A stretch of 64,000 bases of DNA from Cristatella mucedo (lineage: Eukaryota > Bryozoa > Phylactolaemata > Cristatellidae): positions 988,001-1,052,000 of the forward strand of contig WPIO01000053.1 in assembly GCA_009760855.2 (NCBI GenBank), read 5' to 3'. The translations under genes were made by a program, and so were the position numbers. A model generated the notes under the pieces. The model was not told where the DNA came from. It searched no databases and saw nothing but the letters and a program-made list of their open reading frames with translations. Below are positions 1 to 9,899 of this stretch, piece after piece (the first letter of the stretch is position 1; each line of letters begins with the position of its first letter).

Positions 1-912
1 CGAACTGCTTCTCATAGGACACCCTAAGCGTGTGGCTGGATTAAAAGGCTTTGCTGTTCTAATAGGTGATGCTATTGTGCGACCTTCACCACGTGCTCGT
101 AATCTAGGTGTCGTGTTCGACAGCTACCTCAATTTCAAAAGCTTCATTCAGAAGACTGCCTCTACAGCTAGCCATCACATCCGATCCCTATCCAAGATTA
201 GAAGCTGTCTCCCACAGTGGCTTGTAAAAAATTTAACTAGCTCTTTAGTTCCGTCTCGGCTTGATTATTGTAATTCCCTTTTGGCTGGGCTACCAAAGAA
301 AGCTATAATGCCACTACAGCGGACTATGAATATGGCTGCAAGGCTGGTCTTCAAGTCCCAGCGGTTTGAGCACGTGTCACCTTTGCTGGAAGAGCTAGGA
401 TGGTTGCCGGTTGAGCAAAGGATACGGAGCCAAGTTCTTACGCTGACCCACAAGGCCGGCCACGGCTTGGCTCCTTCATACCTAGCTGAACTGCTACATC
501 AGTTTCAGCCTGTTCGCGCCCTCAGGTCCTGTGTGGACAATAAATTAGCTGTTCCATTCCTCCGCTTAAAGACAGTTGGCGACAGAAGCTTTAGCTCTGC
601 AGGTCCTAGACTGTGGAACTCGCTTCCACAATTCTTACGCAACGACATCTACTCTCCAACTGCCGACTATGGCACATTTTTTTCAGCGGTCCTGAACTGC
701 TACTTCTATGCTACTCACTACCTCAACTGCTCTCCTAACTCTGCTATGCTTCCCACTTTCTCTTTGTTGCGTGAGACGAAGTCTGTTGGCTACCGAATGC
801 GTACCGAAAGCCGCTTAGGCTGTGAGTGCGCTATACAAAACTCTCCTGCGTAACGCCCACATGGTCTTTATGACTTTGTGGAGTTACTGACGGAGATACA
901 TTACATTACATC
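1..912 (+). mobile_element. LINE-B (CR1/L2-clade) 3' portion, RT C-terminus plus TTACA tail
   Basis: The open frame 32-853 encodes the end of a non-LTR reverse transcriptase. It contains the CR1/L2-type motifs RNLGVVFDS, SRLDYCNSLLAGLP, MAARLVF and LGWLPVEQRIR, and later GPRLWNSLPQFLR. The frame stops at 851-853. A short 3' UTR follows (cacatggtctttatgac, then tggagttactgacgg) and ends in a TTACATTACA tail. The same 3' end recurs on both strands across the window, which defines the family I call LINE-B. The window begins inside the element, so its 5' extent is unknown. The open frame suggests a fairly young copy. Confidence 0.85.
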
Positions 913-1157
913 TCGAAGAGCCGGTCCTCCCCGAGAAGTTACTCAAGTGCAACCCGATCGTGGCATATTTTAATGACTTACGCAAATACTGGCACTAGCA
1001 ACAACCGAACTCAGATCGATGGACCATGTGCTTCCCACTTGCTAGGGATGTTGCAGAGTGCTGGTTGGTAAGTGTGAGTGTGGCTTGGGGATCAGTAGAA
1101 GGGGCACGTGGAGCATCTGGCTGCTGAAGCGAAGCTTCAGAAAATAAATAATAAATA

Positions 1158-1320
1158 CTAGCTGATTTAACAGCCTCTTTTTGTATAGCAGCAGAAGCGC
1201 CCTAAAGGCCACTGTTTGCAACGGCAATAAAGGATCGCCTTCTGCATGATTCGAACCCAAGACCTCGGGACTGAGGTCGTGAAAAGCAACCGCCTTACCT
1301 AGTGGGCCATCGCAGCCAGC
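1158..1320 (-). mobile_element. SINE1 copy (tRNA-like SINE)
   Basis: Read on the minus strand this has the SINE1 order: a tRNA-like head, a palindromic core around the GACCTCGG/CCGAGGTC stem, a B-box-like GGGTTCGAATC, a GGCGATCCTT segment, and a 3' end with ATACAAAAAGAGGCTG. It is somewhat diverged and has a small change in the middle section. Confidence 0.8.
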
Positions 1321-1324
1321 AGCG

Positions 1325-1896
1325 ACCATGGTTACAGTGCAAGTGGCCCGTGGGCGGAAAATGATCAAGCAAATGCGTCGTCCATACTTTGCTGTCGATT
1401 CAAAATGTGCTAAGACGCATCGCCCATCCGGCAGCTGATTGTACATTTGTCCTCTGTTAATATTTGGTCAGTAAAAAGTTGGCTCGTCCTTGCCTGCTGC
1501 CTGATATCAAATGGGTCTCGCAGCAGCGCACTACTCACTGCTTCTCCATGATGCTTGTCGTTCTTTGTTTGTCATAACCAACTTGATTAAGATGTATCCT
1601 GAAGTTGCATTCACATGAACACGCAATCTATTGCACTGCCAGGCCAACTTGCCTCGTTATCGAGGTGCTGCCGAATTAGGGGGGCTCTTTAAGTCACATG
1701 GTCAAAGCTATAAGCAAAGTCAAAGCTAAGTAAGCTATGACCTATGCCCTACACTGTGAGCTTCATTCCTAAGTCTGGTATCTGGCAGTGCTCGTGCTTC
1801 TCACGCTGCACTCTTCTCAGCAGGTGCTTCTCACTTTCTCTTTCTCTTGGCTGCATGAAATGAAGCCTCCTGGCTATCGTGGGCGTAACACAAAGC
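1325..1896. other. Unassigned intergenic stretch
   Basis: I see no recognisable coding or repeat signal between the two SINE1 copies. Short reading frames here lack family similarity and have no splice context. Confidence 0.4.
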
Positions 1897-2090
1897 TGAG
1901 CCGTGATCGCACACCAGGTAAGGCGGTTACTTTTCACGACTTCGGTCCCGAGGTCGTGGGTTCGAATCCTGCGGTGGGCGATGCTTTATCTCCACTGCAA
2001 GCGGTGGTGATAGCCGTGAAAGGCTCTTCTGTGGCTATACAAAAGAGGCTGTTAAATCAGCTAGCATGTATTTATTTATTTATTTAAGCT
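1897..2090 (+). mobile_element. SINE1 copy
   Basis: Well-preserved SINE1: head gccgtgatcgcacacc, core with paired GACTTCGG and CCGAGGTC, B-box-like GGGTTCGAATCC, GGTGGGCGATGC, GGTGGTGATAGCC, and 3' end gctatacaaaagaggctgtt, with an ATTT-rich tail. It faces the minus-strand copy at 1158-1320. Confidence 0.88.
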
Positions 2091-2097
2091 GCTTGGG

Positions 2098-2168
2098 CTT
2101 CGAGTTTGCTATAGAAAACTTTCGTAATACTCACTTGGTCTTTGTGGCTTTTTGGAGTTACAGATGGA

Positions 2169-2170
<2 letters not shown>
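2098..2170 (+). mobile_element. LINE-B 3' tail fragment
   Basis: The segment matches the last ~70 bases of LINE-B: a frame resembling tgctatacaaaactctcctg, then cacttggtctttgtggc and tggagttacagatgga. It runs directly into the CA microsatellite, which replaces the usual TTACA tail. Confidence 0.7.
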
Positions 2171-2265
<95 letters not shown>

Positions 2266-2278
2266 ACACAGACACACG

Positions 2279-2326
<48 letters not shown>
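2171..2326 (+). repeat. (CA)n microsatellite
   Basis: About 155 bases of nearly pure CA repeat with a few interruptions (CCCACA, CAGACACACGAA). It creates the long THTHTH and VCVCVC open frames on either strand, which are not genes. Confidence 0.98.
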
Positions 2327-2329
<3 letters not shown>

Positions 2330-2332
<3 letters not shown>

Positions 2333-2940
2333 AGCACTTATAAGAGGAGCAAGGAAGTATGCTGACTGTAGAACAGCTCCCAGAGTTATGTGTTGCCTGA
2401 GGTTTCGGCTCTGCTGCACTATGTCCATTGCCAAAATATAGCGACATCACATGCCACGAGTCCATTACCGCGATATGCTAGCTAGGCTTGATAGCAAATT
2501 TTTGGTTCATCTCCGAGATAAGCAGTGTCCTGAAACTTATTAGCAAAATGCACCTGCGTAGTGCTATTTGCATCGGCAGTGGCGACAGCATTTTCGAGAG
2601 TTTCATCATCACATTTTCATTGTCACCCTTAAAGCTGCTTGAGTGCTGCTATCGAAATGGCCTTTGGTATTCTCAATATTCTCAAACATTGTTACTGGAC
2701 AGGTTGTTACTAGTCTTGCCACTTCTTGTAGAAAAAAGGCTTTTGTGAAAGATACTTTTGGTTCACTTTCGACCAAGCTTTTTCCATGCCTCCAGCCAAC
2801 TTGGCCCGAAATTTAAGCTTGGCTGCTAGGTAGGGATGGAATTAATCTTGGGAGCAGAGCGTAACTATACCCCAGCAAGCCGAAAGGTTGTTTCTTGGCA
2901 CTGTATTTGTACTTATCAGCACATAATCATTGGCAAAGTG
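2330..2940. other. Unassigned intergenic stretch
   Basis: No coding exon, RNA gene or repeat family is recognised here. The short 86-codon frame at 2488-2748 has no family signature. Confidence 0.4.
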
Positions 2941-2941
2941 A

Positions 2942-3104
2942 ACTAGCCGGGCTGGTTTGGCCCAGTCGTTAAAGTGCTCGCCCCGATCAAGGTTTGGCTG
3001 AGGTCGTAGGCTCGAGCCCTGAGGCATATGTGAAGCACCTGGATAGAGATTAGGTTCTCGTACGGTGCTACGCAAATGACTTTCATTTATAATAATAATA
3101 ATAA
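2942..3104 (+). mobile_element. SINE2 copy (tRNA-like SINE with LINE-A-like tail)
   Basis: Shows the SINE2 order: GGCTGGTTTGGCCCAG, GTGCTCGCCCCGA, GAGGTCG, B-box-like GGCTCGAGCCC, GCATATGTGAAGC, AGAGATTAGGTTCTC, GTGCTACGCAAATGA, then an (AAT)n tail. The 3' half resembles the 3' end of LINE-A. Confidence 0.85.
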
Positions 3105-3200
3105 TAATATTGCACGGTGCGGCGCTTTACATTTGCTGCAAAGTGATACGCAATAGAATAGTAAGTAAAATCATGCTTGAAAAACAAACAAAATGAATAT
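3105..3200 (-). mobile_element. LINE-A 3' UTR fragment
   Basis: Minus-strand match to the LINE-A 3' region (gcgctttacatttgctgca, atcatgcttgaaaaacaaac). The terminal segment normally read as gagttctctgagggcgc is missing. It lies tail to tail with the preceding SINE2. Confidence 0.65.
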
Positions 3201-3209
3201 TTAAATTTA

Positions 3210-4005
3210 TTTAACTATTATTTAAGTGAGATTCCACACGAGCATGCAAGTGGAAATTTAAAGACCCGGCTGTAAAGCCCCACTTTAAAACTCACATGTT
3301 AAGTAGTCTCGACTGCTCAATCGGTTGGACTTTTTTGTAGTGTAACTAAGAGGTTTCTGTATCGTTTCCCACTTGAGGGGATAATTCTATTTTTTTCTTG
3401 TACACAGCAGATGGCCTCCAGCGATATTTTGACATTTTTTATCAAACGAATTTCAAGAGGAAAGAAGAAAGTTACATTGTTAGAAAGTTAGACGGTTTGC
3501 GAATCGCTTGATGTGACTTGGCAAAAGCTGTGGCTAAGAATTAATAGGTAGATATAGATTTGGCTCAAGCCGGAGCCAGTTGTATATCAGTTCTGCAATG
3601 CCAATTTGGAATATTGTAGCAAAGGAGATATAGCTTATGAAGGAGATATATGTGATCTCAGACCTGAGAATTGGACCCTTAAGCTAGTACTCATACCTCC
3701 TAGCCAGCCACTAGCTTCGGCAGCCATTAAGCCTGGACGTTGGTACGACTACTGTCTATTATTCTCTATGCAGACCGTAGTGATTGTAGCATAAAGAGCA
3801 CCGCGATAGCATTTATGCTATTGGCTTACCTCAATTCTGCCGTTGGCACCGTGCACTAATCGTTTCTACTCAGTTCTGGCATTGGGGGGAGCATTCCGTG
3901 TTTGCTAAAATACTACTTCTATCAGTGGAAGCTTTGGCTGTCTCGGCACCTGTCACCTGTGACTTGCCAGCTAGGACGTTTGACCTGATAATAATAATAA
4001 TAATA
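3210..4005. other. Unassigned intergenic stretch
   Basis: AT-rich, with no identifiable gene or repeat except an (AAT)n tract at about 3990-4025 that belongs to the neighbouring LINE-A tail. Confidence 0.4.
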
Positions 4006-4011
4006 ATAATG

Positions 4012-4445
4012 ATAATAATAATAATACATTGTATAGCACCTTCAGAGAATTTAATCTATTTCTAGGCACTTTACAAATGCTGTACAGAAAGCATTACCAA
4101 ATTATTTCAGTAACATCCGCAAGCAGTAGGCACAGTGTCAGCAGGTACATGCATACGAAAGACAAATCCCACAAAGACCGACCAAATTTTGTAATAAACA
4201 AATGCATGTTAAGCTTCTTTTTAAATGTCTTCATATCTAGCAAATGAACTAAAGGCACGGTCTCTAACGTACGAGCTATGGCCAAACGATTCGAGTCAGA
4301 AGAGAGAGGGTTGTACTATTCTTTGCCTGGTGGGGAGTAGTTCTGATAGGTAGGCAGGAGTCAGATAATGCAGGCACCGAAAAGTAAGTGACAGCACCTT
4401 AAAGTCGATATGCTGCAAAACACGGCAGGTCACGGCTCAGCCAGC
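4012..4445 (-). mobile_element. LINE-A degenerate 3' portion
   Basis: On the minus strand the segment starts in an (ATT)n tail. It continues through the LINE-A 3' UTR (tctaggcactttacaaatg, with cacagtgtcagca and gacaaatccca) into the decayed RT C-terminal coding part (aaaggcacggtctcta, tgcctggtggggagtag). It is diverged and has no intact frame. Confidence 0.75.
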
Positions 4446-5130
4446 TTGTCGTATCACTGGAGCATTTCTATCCATTCTGATGCACTCATCATGCCTCCGG
4501 CGAGAGCTTAGATAGCTTGCTGAGTAAAAGCATGGCGACTCGGTGGCATGGCCACAGTAGGATCACCGTGTTGCTACTGTCTAATTTTAGCTGAGCGACG
4601 TGCACGCCGGTGGTGCTACAGCATTTCCCCTTCTTGGCATCACAGTCTGGCCCGAAAAGGTAAGAAGGCTGCTGCTCGGGCCAGTGGTCAAGGCTGCAGC
4701 ATCGCTGCCTCTTGTGCGCTGCTGTGCATTCGATAATCGTTGTACAGCAGTCCACTCCTTGCCATGCCAAGGCTCACACAATGCTCCGAGGATCGATGAG
4801 TGTGATTACTTGTTTTTCGTGTTCATATGGTGGACATGTATGTGCATGCATGCTTTCGTGCGTGCGTGCAAGTATATACACGGCATTGCCCATTGACAAT
4901 TGAGCCTGTAAACGTCAAAAGTGTACCTTCAAAATTTCGTATAAATCAGGTGTATTCTTGCATCTTAACCAGAGCACCCGATAGTATCAGCTCGCTGATC
5001 TGATTTTTAAGATCATGAATGTCATGCAGCATTTAGAGCATGCTTGCTTTCGTGCATTCGTGAAGATCTGCCTTATTATTAGTGCGAGTGGCTGCTGGAG
5101 ACTGCATTGTCGCTTGATGTAGGTCTCCTG
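4446..5130. other. Unassigned intergenic stretch
   Basis: Several overlapping short frames lie at about 4489-4900 but none has recognisable domains. Nothing further can be supported. Confidence 0.35.
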
Positions 5131-5137
5131 TGACGGA

Positions 5138-5992
5138 AGATTTCGAGGTGTCATATTCCAAAGCGACCTCTCGTTAGACGACCACATCAGCTCCACAGTC
5201 AAATCTGCCTATTTTCAGCTTCATAACATTGCTAAAATTCGGGCTTGTTTAGATAAGGATACCACGTCCAAGTTGGTCCGTGCATTCGTGACATCCCGTC
5301 TCGACTTCTGCAACTCACCGCTTACTGGCCTACCAGCATGTGCGATCAGGCGATTGCAGCTGGTGCAAAACTCGGCAGCTAGGCTTGTCTGTCGTGAGCG
5401 TCGCAGTTGCCACATTACTCCACTTCTCGCCGACCTGCACTGGCTACCGGTGAGGCAACGGATTGACTTCAAGGTTTTGTCGCTCACTTTTAGGTCTCTT
5501 CATTCTATGGCTCCAACCTATCTCTCCGACATACTCCCTCATCAGGCCAAGCATCGTACCACCCGCTTTTCGGGATCCAACAGTCTGGAAATACCTCGTA
5601 CAAACCTTAAATCCTTTGGAGACCGTGCATTTAGTTCATATGCTCCCAAAGCCTGGAACTCCCTCCCGACCTGCATCAGAACATCCCCTGACCTGACCAC
5701 ATTTAAAAGGAACCTAAAAACACACCTATTTAGGACAGCATTTAGTGGGTCCCTGTGATTCGTCCTTGATGTGCTTGTGCGTGCTGACACTGTGCATGCT
5801 GCCACTAACCACATTTGCATGCTGACCCTGTGCATGTCACCCGTAACCATATTATTCATTTTGTTTGTTTTTCAAGCATGATTTTACTCACCATTCAATT
5901 GCATATCACTTTGCAGGAAATGTAAAGCGCCTAGAAAGAGATTAAGTTCTCTGAGGGCGCTTTATCAAGTGCAATATTATTATTATTATTAT
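5138..5992 (+). mobile_element. LINE-A (CR1/L2-clade) 5'-truncated copy
   Basis: The RT C-terminal part is encoded from about 5140. The frame 5273-5758 contains TSRLDFCNSPLTGLPACAIR, ARLVCRERRSCHITPLLADL and HWLPVRQRIDFKVLSLTF, and ends in a KNLKTHLFRTAFSGSL-like terminus. A 3' UTR follows with repeated GTGCATG words, aatgtaaagcgcctagaaag, agttctctgagggcgc and a (TTA)n tail. The copy is very close to those at 28130 and 53608, so it is probably a recent insertion. It is truncated at its 5' side, as usual for target-primed reverse transcription. Confidence 0.9.
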
Positions 5993-6385
5993 ATTAATGT
6001 TACATTGTTTGAGATCGATGGTTATTGATGATTATTCGAATATTACATTGTCTGAGGTCGACGAGTCACTTTGTGAGGTATGATTCGTAGATTGCATGAA
6101 GTGCAGGTGGTCGGACCCATTCGCTATTCTCGTTTTAGGGCGGTGCTGCATTCTGGTATAATCTCTTTAGGGACGGCACTGGTGACATTCGAACGCTCCA
6201 CGCTGCCTGTCCAGTACTGGCTGGATACAAATGGGGTACGTTTTACCGTAAAGCAGCATGGGACTTGCTTACATTCAGACGAGCCAGGAATGGTGTGTTT
6301 GTAGTGTTGAATATGCAATGGTTGTTTGTGTGCGCCATTAATTGTTGTGTCTGATTGTTATATGTCGTGCTTTTTATTTTTGTAG
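5993..6385. other. Intron-like or intergenic stretch before the orphan P4HA exon
   Basis: There is no recognisable P4HA exon here. In particular I see no sequence resembling the penultimate exon (HAACPVL motif). The final ~30 bases (gtgctttttatttttgtag) form a good polypyrimidine tract and AG acceptor for the exon at 6386. Confidence 0.5.
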
Positions 6386-6459
6386 TGGCAAATAAATGGT
6401 TTCATGAAGGCAGCAATGAGTTTACTCGACCGTGCTTTCTAAAGGAAGACCATCTTTGA
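6386..6459 (+). CDS. P4HA: Terminal exon of a second prolyl 4-hydroxylase alpha subunit (paralogue or orphan exon)
   Basis: Directly after a pyrimidine-rich tract and TTGTAG acceptor, a phase-1 exon encodes ANKWFHEGSNEFTRPC followed by a short tail and a TGA at 6457-6459. The peptide matches the extreme C-terminus of collagen prolyl 4-hydroxylase alpha subunits (family pattern SNKWxHERGxEFxRPC), including the disulfide-forming Cys. It parallels the last exon of the complete gene at 48828-48898 in start phase and in the WFHE...NEF core, but ends differently. No other exon of this copy is visible from 1 to 6385. Either the rest of an upstream tandem paralogue lies outside the window, behind a last intron of more than 6 kb, or this is a stranded duplicate of one exon. 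Confidence 0.8.
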
Positions 6460-7566
6460 TGTCACCTTGAAAGACAGCTACATCATTTCTTAGTGGATTG
6501 GTGTGAAGGGTTTACTTGGTGGAGTGCTCAGGAATTACCGTGCTTTATCAGTGTCCTACTGAGTCTGCGCGTTTTACTACCGCTGCAGGATATCGTCTCC
6601 ATGCTTCTTTACGAGTCATCATTATTCGTCATTGACAGCCCTCGAAAGGGTGCGGTTCAGCTTATGGGCGTTAGCCTGTGAATGCTTACACCACCACTAA
6701 TTAGTCAGCTTAAGATGCTTAAGATTTCTGATGGCTCTAGCCTAATCAGTTATCGCTTCTTGTTATATATGTGCATGCTGGAAAACTGTGCATTTTGGTT
6801 GTATCCTATTGGTTTTTACAGTGTCGAATTGATATCTTTACCCAAAAAAAATCATCTTGAAAGCACCATTTCTGACCGCTAGATATTCTGTACTTCACCT
6901 ATGCTACGAGAGCCCTGATATCACTGCGCTTGTGAATTGCGATGCTACCACTGTTGGCTATTTTCTGTATATATTCTTCTGAGGCCATCACTTGCTCATG
7001 CTTCGCAGACAAAAAGCCTCTGTGGGTTTGCAGTTATTAATACAGGCAAGTCAAAGAAGTAAGCATGAGCTTCCCGTAAACGGAATCGTATCTTGATCGT
7101 TCTATTATCGGGTACAGCAAAATCCTGTAGCCTATCGAGCCATGATCACCTGATTCAACAGCCTCGTTTATAGAAACGATACCAGCCTCATCTGTATAGC
7201 TATATCTATCTTTTTCCAGTGCTTTCTTTCCAGCGTTTGTAAGTGCGTAGAAACAGATTCTCTTGTATGAAAGCACTTTTACAACCTTTTCATGGTGTTG
7301 ATCCTTGTTAACATTGTTATAAGGCGAAATTTTGAATGGCCTGCTACACCAGCCGAACCCGTGATCTGCTTAGTGCAGTGCAACCACTCGGTATCTTGCG
7401 TCTCCCTATAAGAAATTAGGCTGTTGAATCATCTGGTCTTTAGCTATGCTAGGCCACTTAGCACTAGCTAGTCTACAGTTGCTTGGAGTCGTTTCCCTAT
7501 CAAGCACTTAATGTTAACAACTTGCTGCAGCAGCTCCTGAATTAAAGAAATGTCGTTTGCTCGCGA
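6460..7566. other. Downstream of the orphan P4HA exon; unassigned
   Basis: This could hold the 3' UTR of the upstream P4HA copy, but no clear AATAAA signal with downstream context was recognised. The frames at 6493-6882 and 7037-7276 show no domains. Confidence 0.35.
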
Positions 7567-7567
7567 T

Positions 7568-7803
7568 TCTAGCTGATTTAGCAGCCTCTTTTGTATAGCG
7601 ACAGAAAAGCCTGTATGGCTATGTGTGTATCTCCGTCTGTAACTCCACAAAGTCATAAAGACTATATGGGTGTTACGCAGGAGAGAGCTATGACCACAGC
7701 TTGCAGTGGTGATAAAGGATCGCCCACCGCAGGATTCGAACCCCCTACCTCGTGATCAAGGTCACGAAAAGCAATCGCCTTACCGGGTGTGCCGTCACGG
7801 CAC
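7568..7803 (-). mobile_element. SINE1 copy interrupted by a LINE-B tail insertion
   Basis: The SINE1 minus-strand order is split at the GGCTAT position. 7568-7623 carries the 3' end and 7687-7803 carries the core, B box and head (caggattcgaaccc, gccttaccggg). The 63-69 bases between are a LINE-B 3' terminal fragment flanked by a GCTATG duplication at 7618-7623 and 7687-7692. Confidence 0.85.
7624..7692 (-). mobile_element. LINE-B minimal 3'-end insertion inside SINE1
   Basis: Only the last ~60 bases of LINE-B are present (tatctccgtctgtaactcc, acaaagtcataaagac, gtgttacgcaggaga), antisense. The host SINE sequence GCTATG is repeated on both sides, which fits a target-site duplication from an extremely 5'-truncated retrotransposition. 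Confidence 0.8.
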
Positions 7804-7804
7804 A

Positions 7805-8270
7805 TTAGATCGTCCTATGCTCCATTAGATCGTCCTATGCTCGGCTGTCGTCGCCAGGTATGGCAGCGATAGCAGATCCCTCGGCAGCATAAACTACACC
7901 TCCCATTATAGCACGTCCGCGTCCTAGCATAAAGCTGTTACGTTAACCACCAGACTGAACAAGCACATCAGCCATAGCCTACAGCGCCATTCAAACCCCC
8001 AAGTACAATTATGCGTCACTAAAAAGTGACTCGCTTTGCTGTCTAAATCATCGGTTGTGATAATTCGTTTTCACTAATTACCATTAATTAGTGAGCACTG
8101 ATCCAGCTCTCCCAAATAACGGCCAGCCTCGGCCAGAATAGCATAACAATCTATCGTTCCTCAAGCGACTTTGACTCAACTTTTCTTTAGGTGGCATCGT
8201 CTCCAGTCCAGGTTTGTCTTGCTCACATTGAGGTGTGAAGCCTGGACTTTCTACGCTGTGGGGCAAATCC
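7805..8270. other. Unassigned intergenic stretch
   Basis: Contains a short direct repeat at about 7805-7842 (attagatcgtcctatgctc twice). No gene or known repeat family was otherwise recognised. Confidence 0.4.
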
Positions 8271-8272
8271 AG

Positions 8273-8628
8273 CAAGTAATGACACGTCGTAGCACGCAGT
8301 CGTAGTAATGACACGCTGTAGCACGCAGTCGTAGTAATGACACATTGTGGCACGCAGTCGTAGTAATGATACGTTGTAGCACGCAGTCGTAGTAATGACA
8401 CGTTGTAGCACGCAGTCGTAGTAATGACACGTCGTAGCACGCAGTCGTAGTAATGACACGTTGTAGCACGCAGTCGTAGTAATGACACGTTGTAGCACGC
8501 AGTCGTAGTAATGACGCGTCGTAGCACGCAGTCGTAGTAATGACACGTCGTAGCACGTAGTCGTAGTAATGACACGTTGTTGCACGCAGTCGTAGTAATG
8601 GTACGTTGTAGCAAGCAGTCGTAGTACT
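8273..8628 (+). repeat. 29-bp minisatellite, about 12 units
   Basis: Tandem units of 29 bases with core tagtaatgacacg followed by ttgtagcacgcagtcg; units differ by a few point changes. Because 29 is not a multiple of 3, all three minus-strand frames read similar ITTTACY/VSLLRLRATTCHYYDC peptides. Those open frames are by-products of the repeat. Confidence 0.97.
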
Positions 8629-8631
8629 CAT

Positions 8632-9368
8632 TCGAAAAGCAATCGGCGGCTGCTCCTCGACAGTAAGGAGGGCATCATTTCGTCTTTAGCACCGGCTGAG
8701 GGCCCAGGTTACAGGGAGGCACTGGTCGCTCTCCCGCACCCCACCCCCAGACTCTTGGGGGCAATGTCCCCTGGCTCCACCAGTGCTTATATTTAATTAG
8801 TCTGTGGGTTGTGAGAGAGAACGTCCGTTCAGTAGGTATGTCAGCTGAGCATTCGCTGACTGACCGAATTTTTAAGGTCGGTGATCAAATAAATTGCTGT
8901 TCTGTCGGAGTAGGAAATCCAGTCAGTTGGCTTTTATTGCCACCAGTCAGTAAAGTAAGCACAGTCGCTACCCCAAAAAGTGTATCGACATGCAGGGACA
9001 CGGAGATCACGACGTTGTATTCAACAAGCTGAAACCTCAATGGAAACCGCAAAACACCACATTGGCATGACGATGCCAACTCGAGTTTCCCGACCCAAGT
9101 CGGGAAGCAGCAAAGCATGAATGAAATCAACAAGCAAACTAATGCCCCATCGACGCCCACAGCATGAGACCTGTAGCAAATCGATCGCACCGAACATTGC
9201 TAAAGCACGTTCGTCATCGAAGTATTAACAAGTGTCCCACTATATTATGACGCATTGTGCAAACGCAGCACCAAGGTAAAGGTTAATAAAGCAGCTCGAA
9301 CGGAGCAGCCTGTCAGATCAGCAGCTCGTACAGTAGTAGCTGGCTCATAGCAGGCTTCAAAACTCATA
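8632..9368. other. Unassigned intergenic stretch
   Basis: No gene recognised. The frames 8811-9032 (+) and 8885-9190 (-) overlap on opposite strands and neither has a known domain. Confidence 0.35.
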
Positions 9369-9369
9369 G

Positions 9370-9490
9370 GCTAAGCAAGCCAGTGTGCGGTGCTCGCCTT
9401 TTACGACCGAGGCCATGGGCTGGAGCCCTGCGGCTCACGTGTGACACCTTTATAAATTCTCTCAGGGCTATATGCAAATGAAATATAATG
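9370..9490 (+). mobile_element. SINE2 degenerate copy
   Basis: Retains GTGCTCGCC, a diverged B-box-like GGGCTGGAGCCC, the tail segment ATTCTCTCAGGGCTATATGCAAATGAA and the final AT-rich end. The head is decayed. Confidence 0.6.
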
Positions 9491-9589
9491 GTTTCAATAG
9501 CCATCATCAAGTCTCAAGCCAAACAACGCCTAGGTGTGCTCCAGCACTAGAATATTTTGCTCTTTTAATTGATGATGCTGTAGCGCACT

Positions 9590-9845
9590 GTCTATGTTAT
9601 CACATTGATATAGCAGACTGTGCTACCAAATTGTGCGACGCCCACGTCAGCACTGTGCCAGTGATACATAGGCCTGTAGAAAAGAGTTTCAGTAAGAATG
9701 TGGTGGTCAATAGTGTCAAATACTGCTAACAGATCCAGTGACGCTCTTTTCTGTAGAGCTGCGCCCAAAAGCTCATTTAAAAATCGAAACAGCAGTTTGT
9801 ACGGAATAGTTCTCTCTAAATCTGTGCTTTTATCAATCTGCAAGA
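9590..9845 (-). mobile_element. LINE reverse-transcriptase fragment
   Basis: The minus-strand frame contains LLAVFDTIDHHIL, the conserved RT segment that in CR1/L2 elements reads LLDLSAAFDTIDH and holds the first catalytic Asp. Flanking residues are diverged. It probably belongs to an old relative of LINE-A. Confidence 0.7.
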
Positions 9846-9899
9846 TTCAACGCTTTGTTTGACGTGATCATTAAGTTGTTCTGCCATTTCTCGTTCATC

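Noticed and set aside
1897-2090. SINE1 and SINE2 heads as functional tRNA genes
   Set aside because: They have B-box-like sequences but lack a complete cloverleaf, occur in many copies and continue into a SINE body and tail.
2066-2465. Thr/His and Val/Cys repeat frames
   Set aside because: Produced by the (CA)n microsatellite on both strands.
8273-8628. CRISPR-like array
   Set aside because: Units are directly adjacent without spacers and the DNA is animal.
8084-8631. 176-, 126- and 120-codon minus-strand frames with repeating ITTTACY peptides
   Set aside because: Generated by the 29-bp minisatellite in all three frames; no start, splice or homology support.
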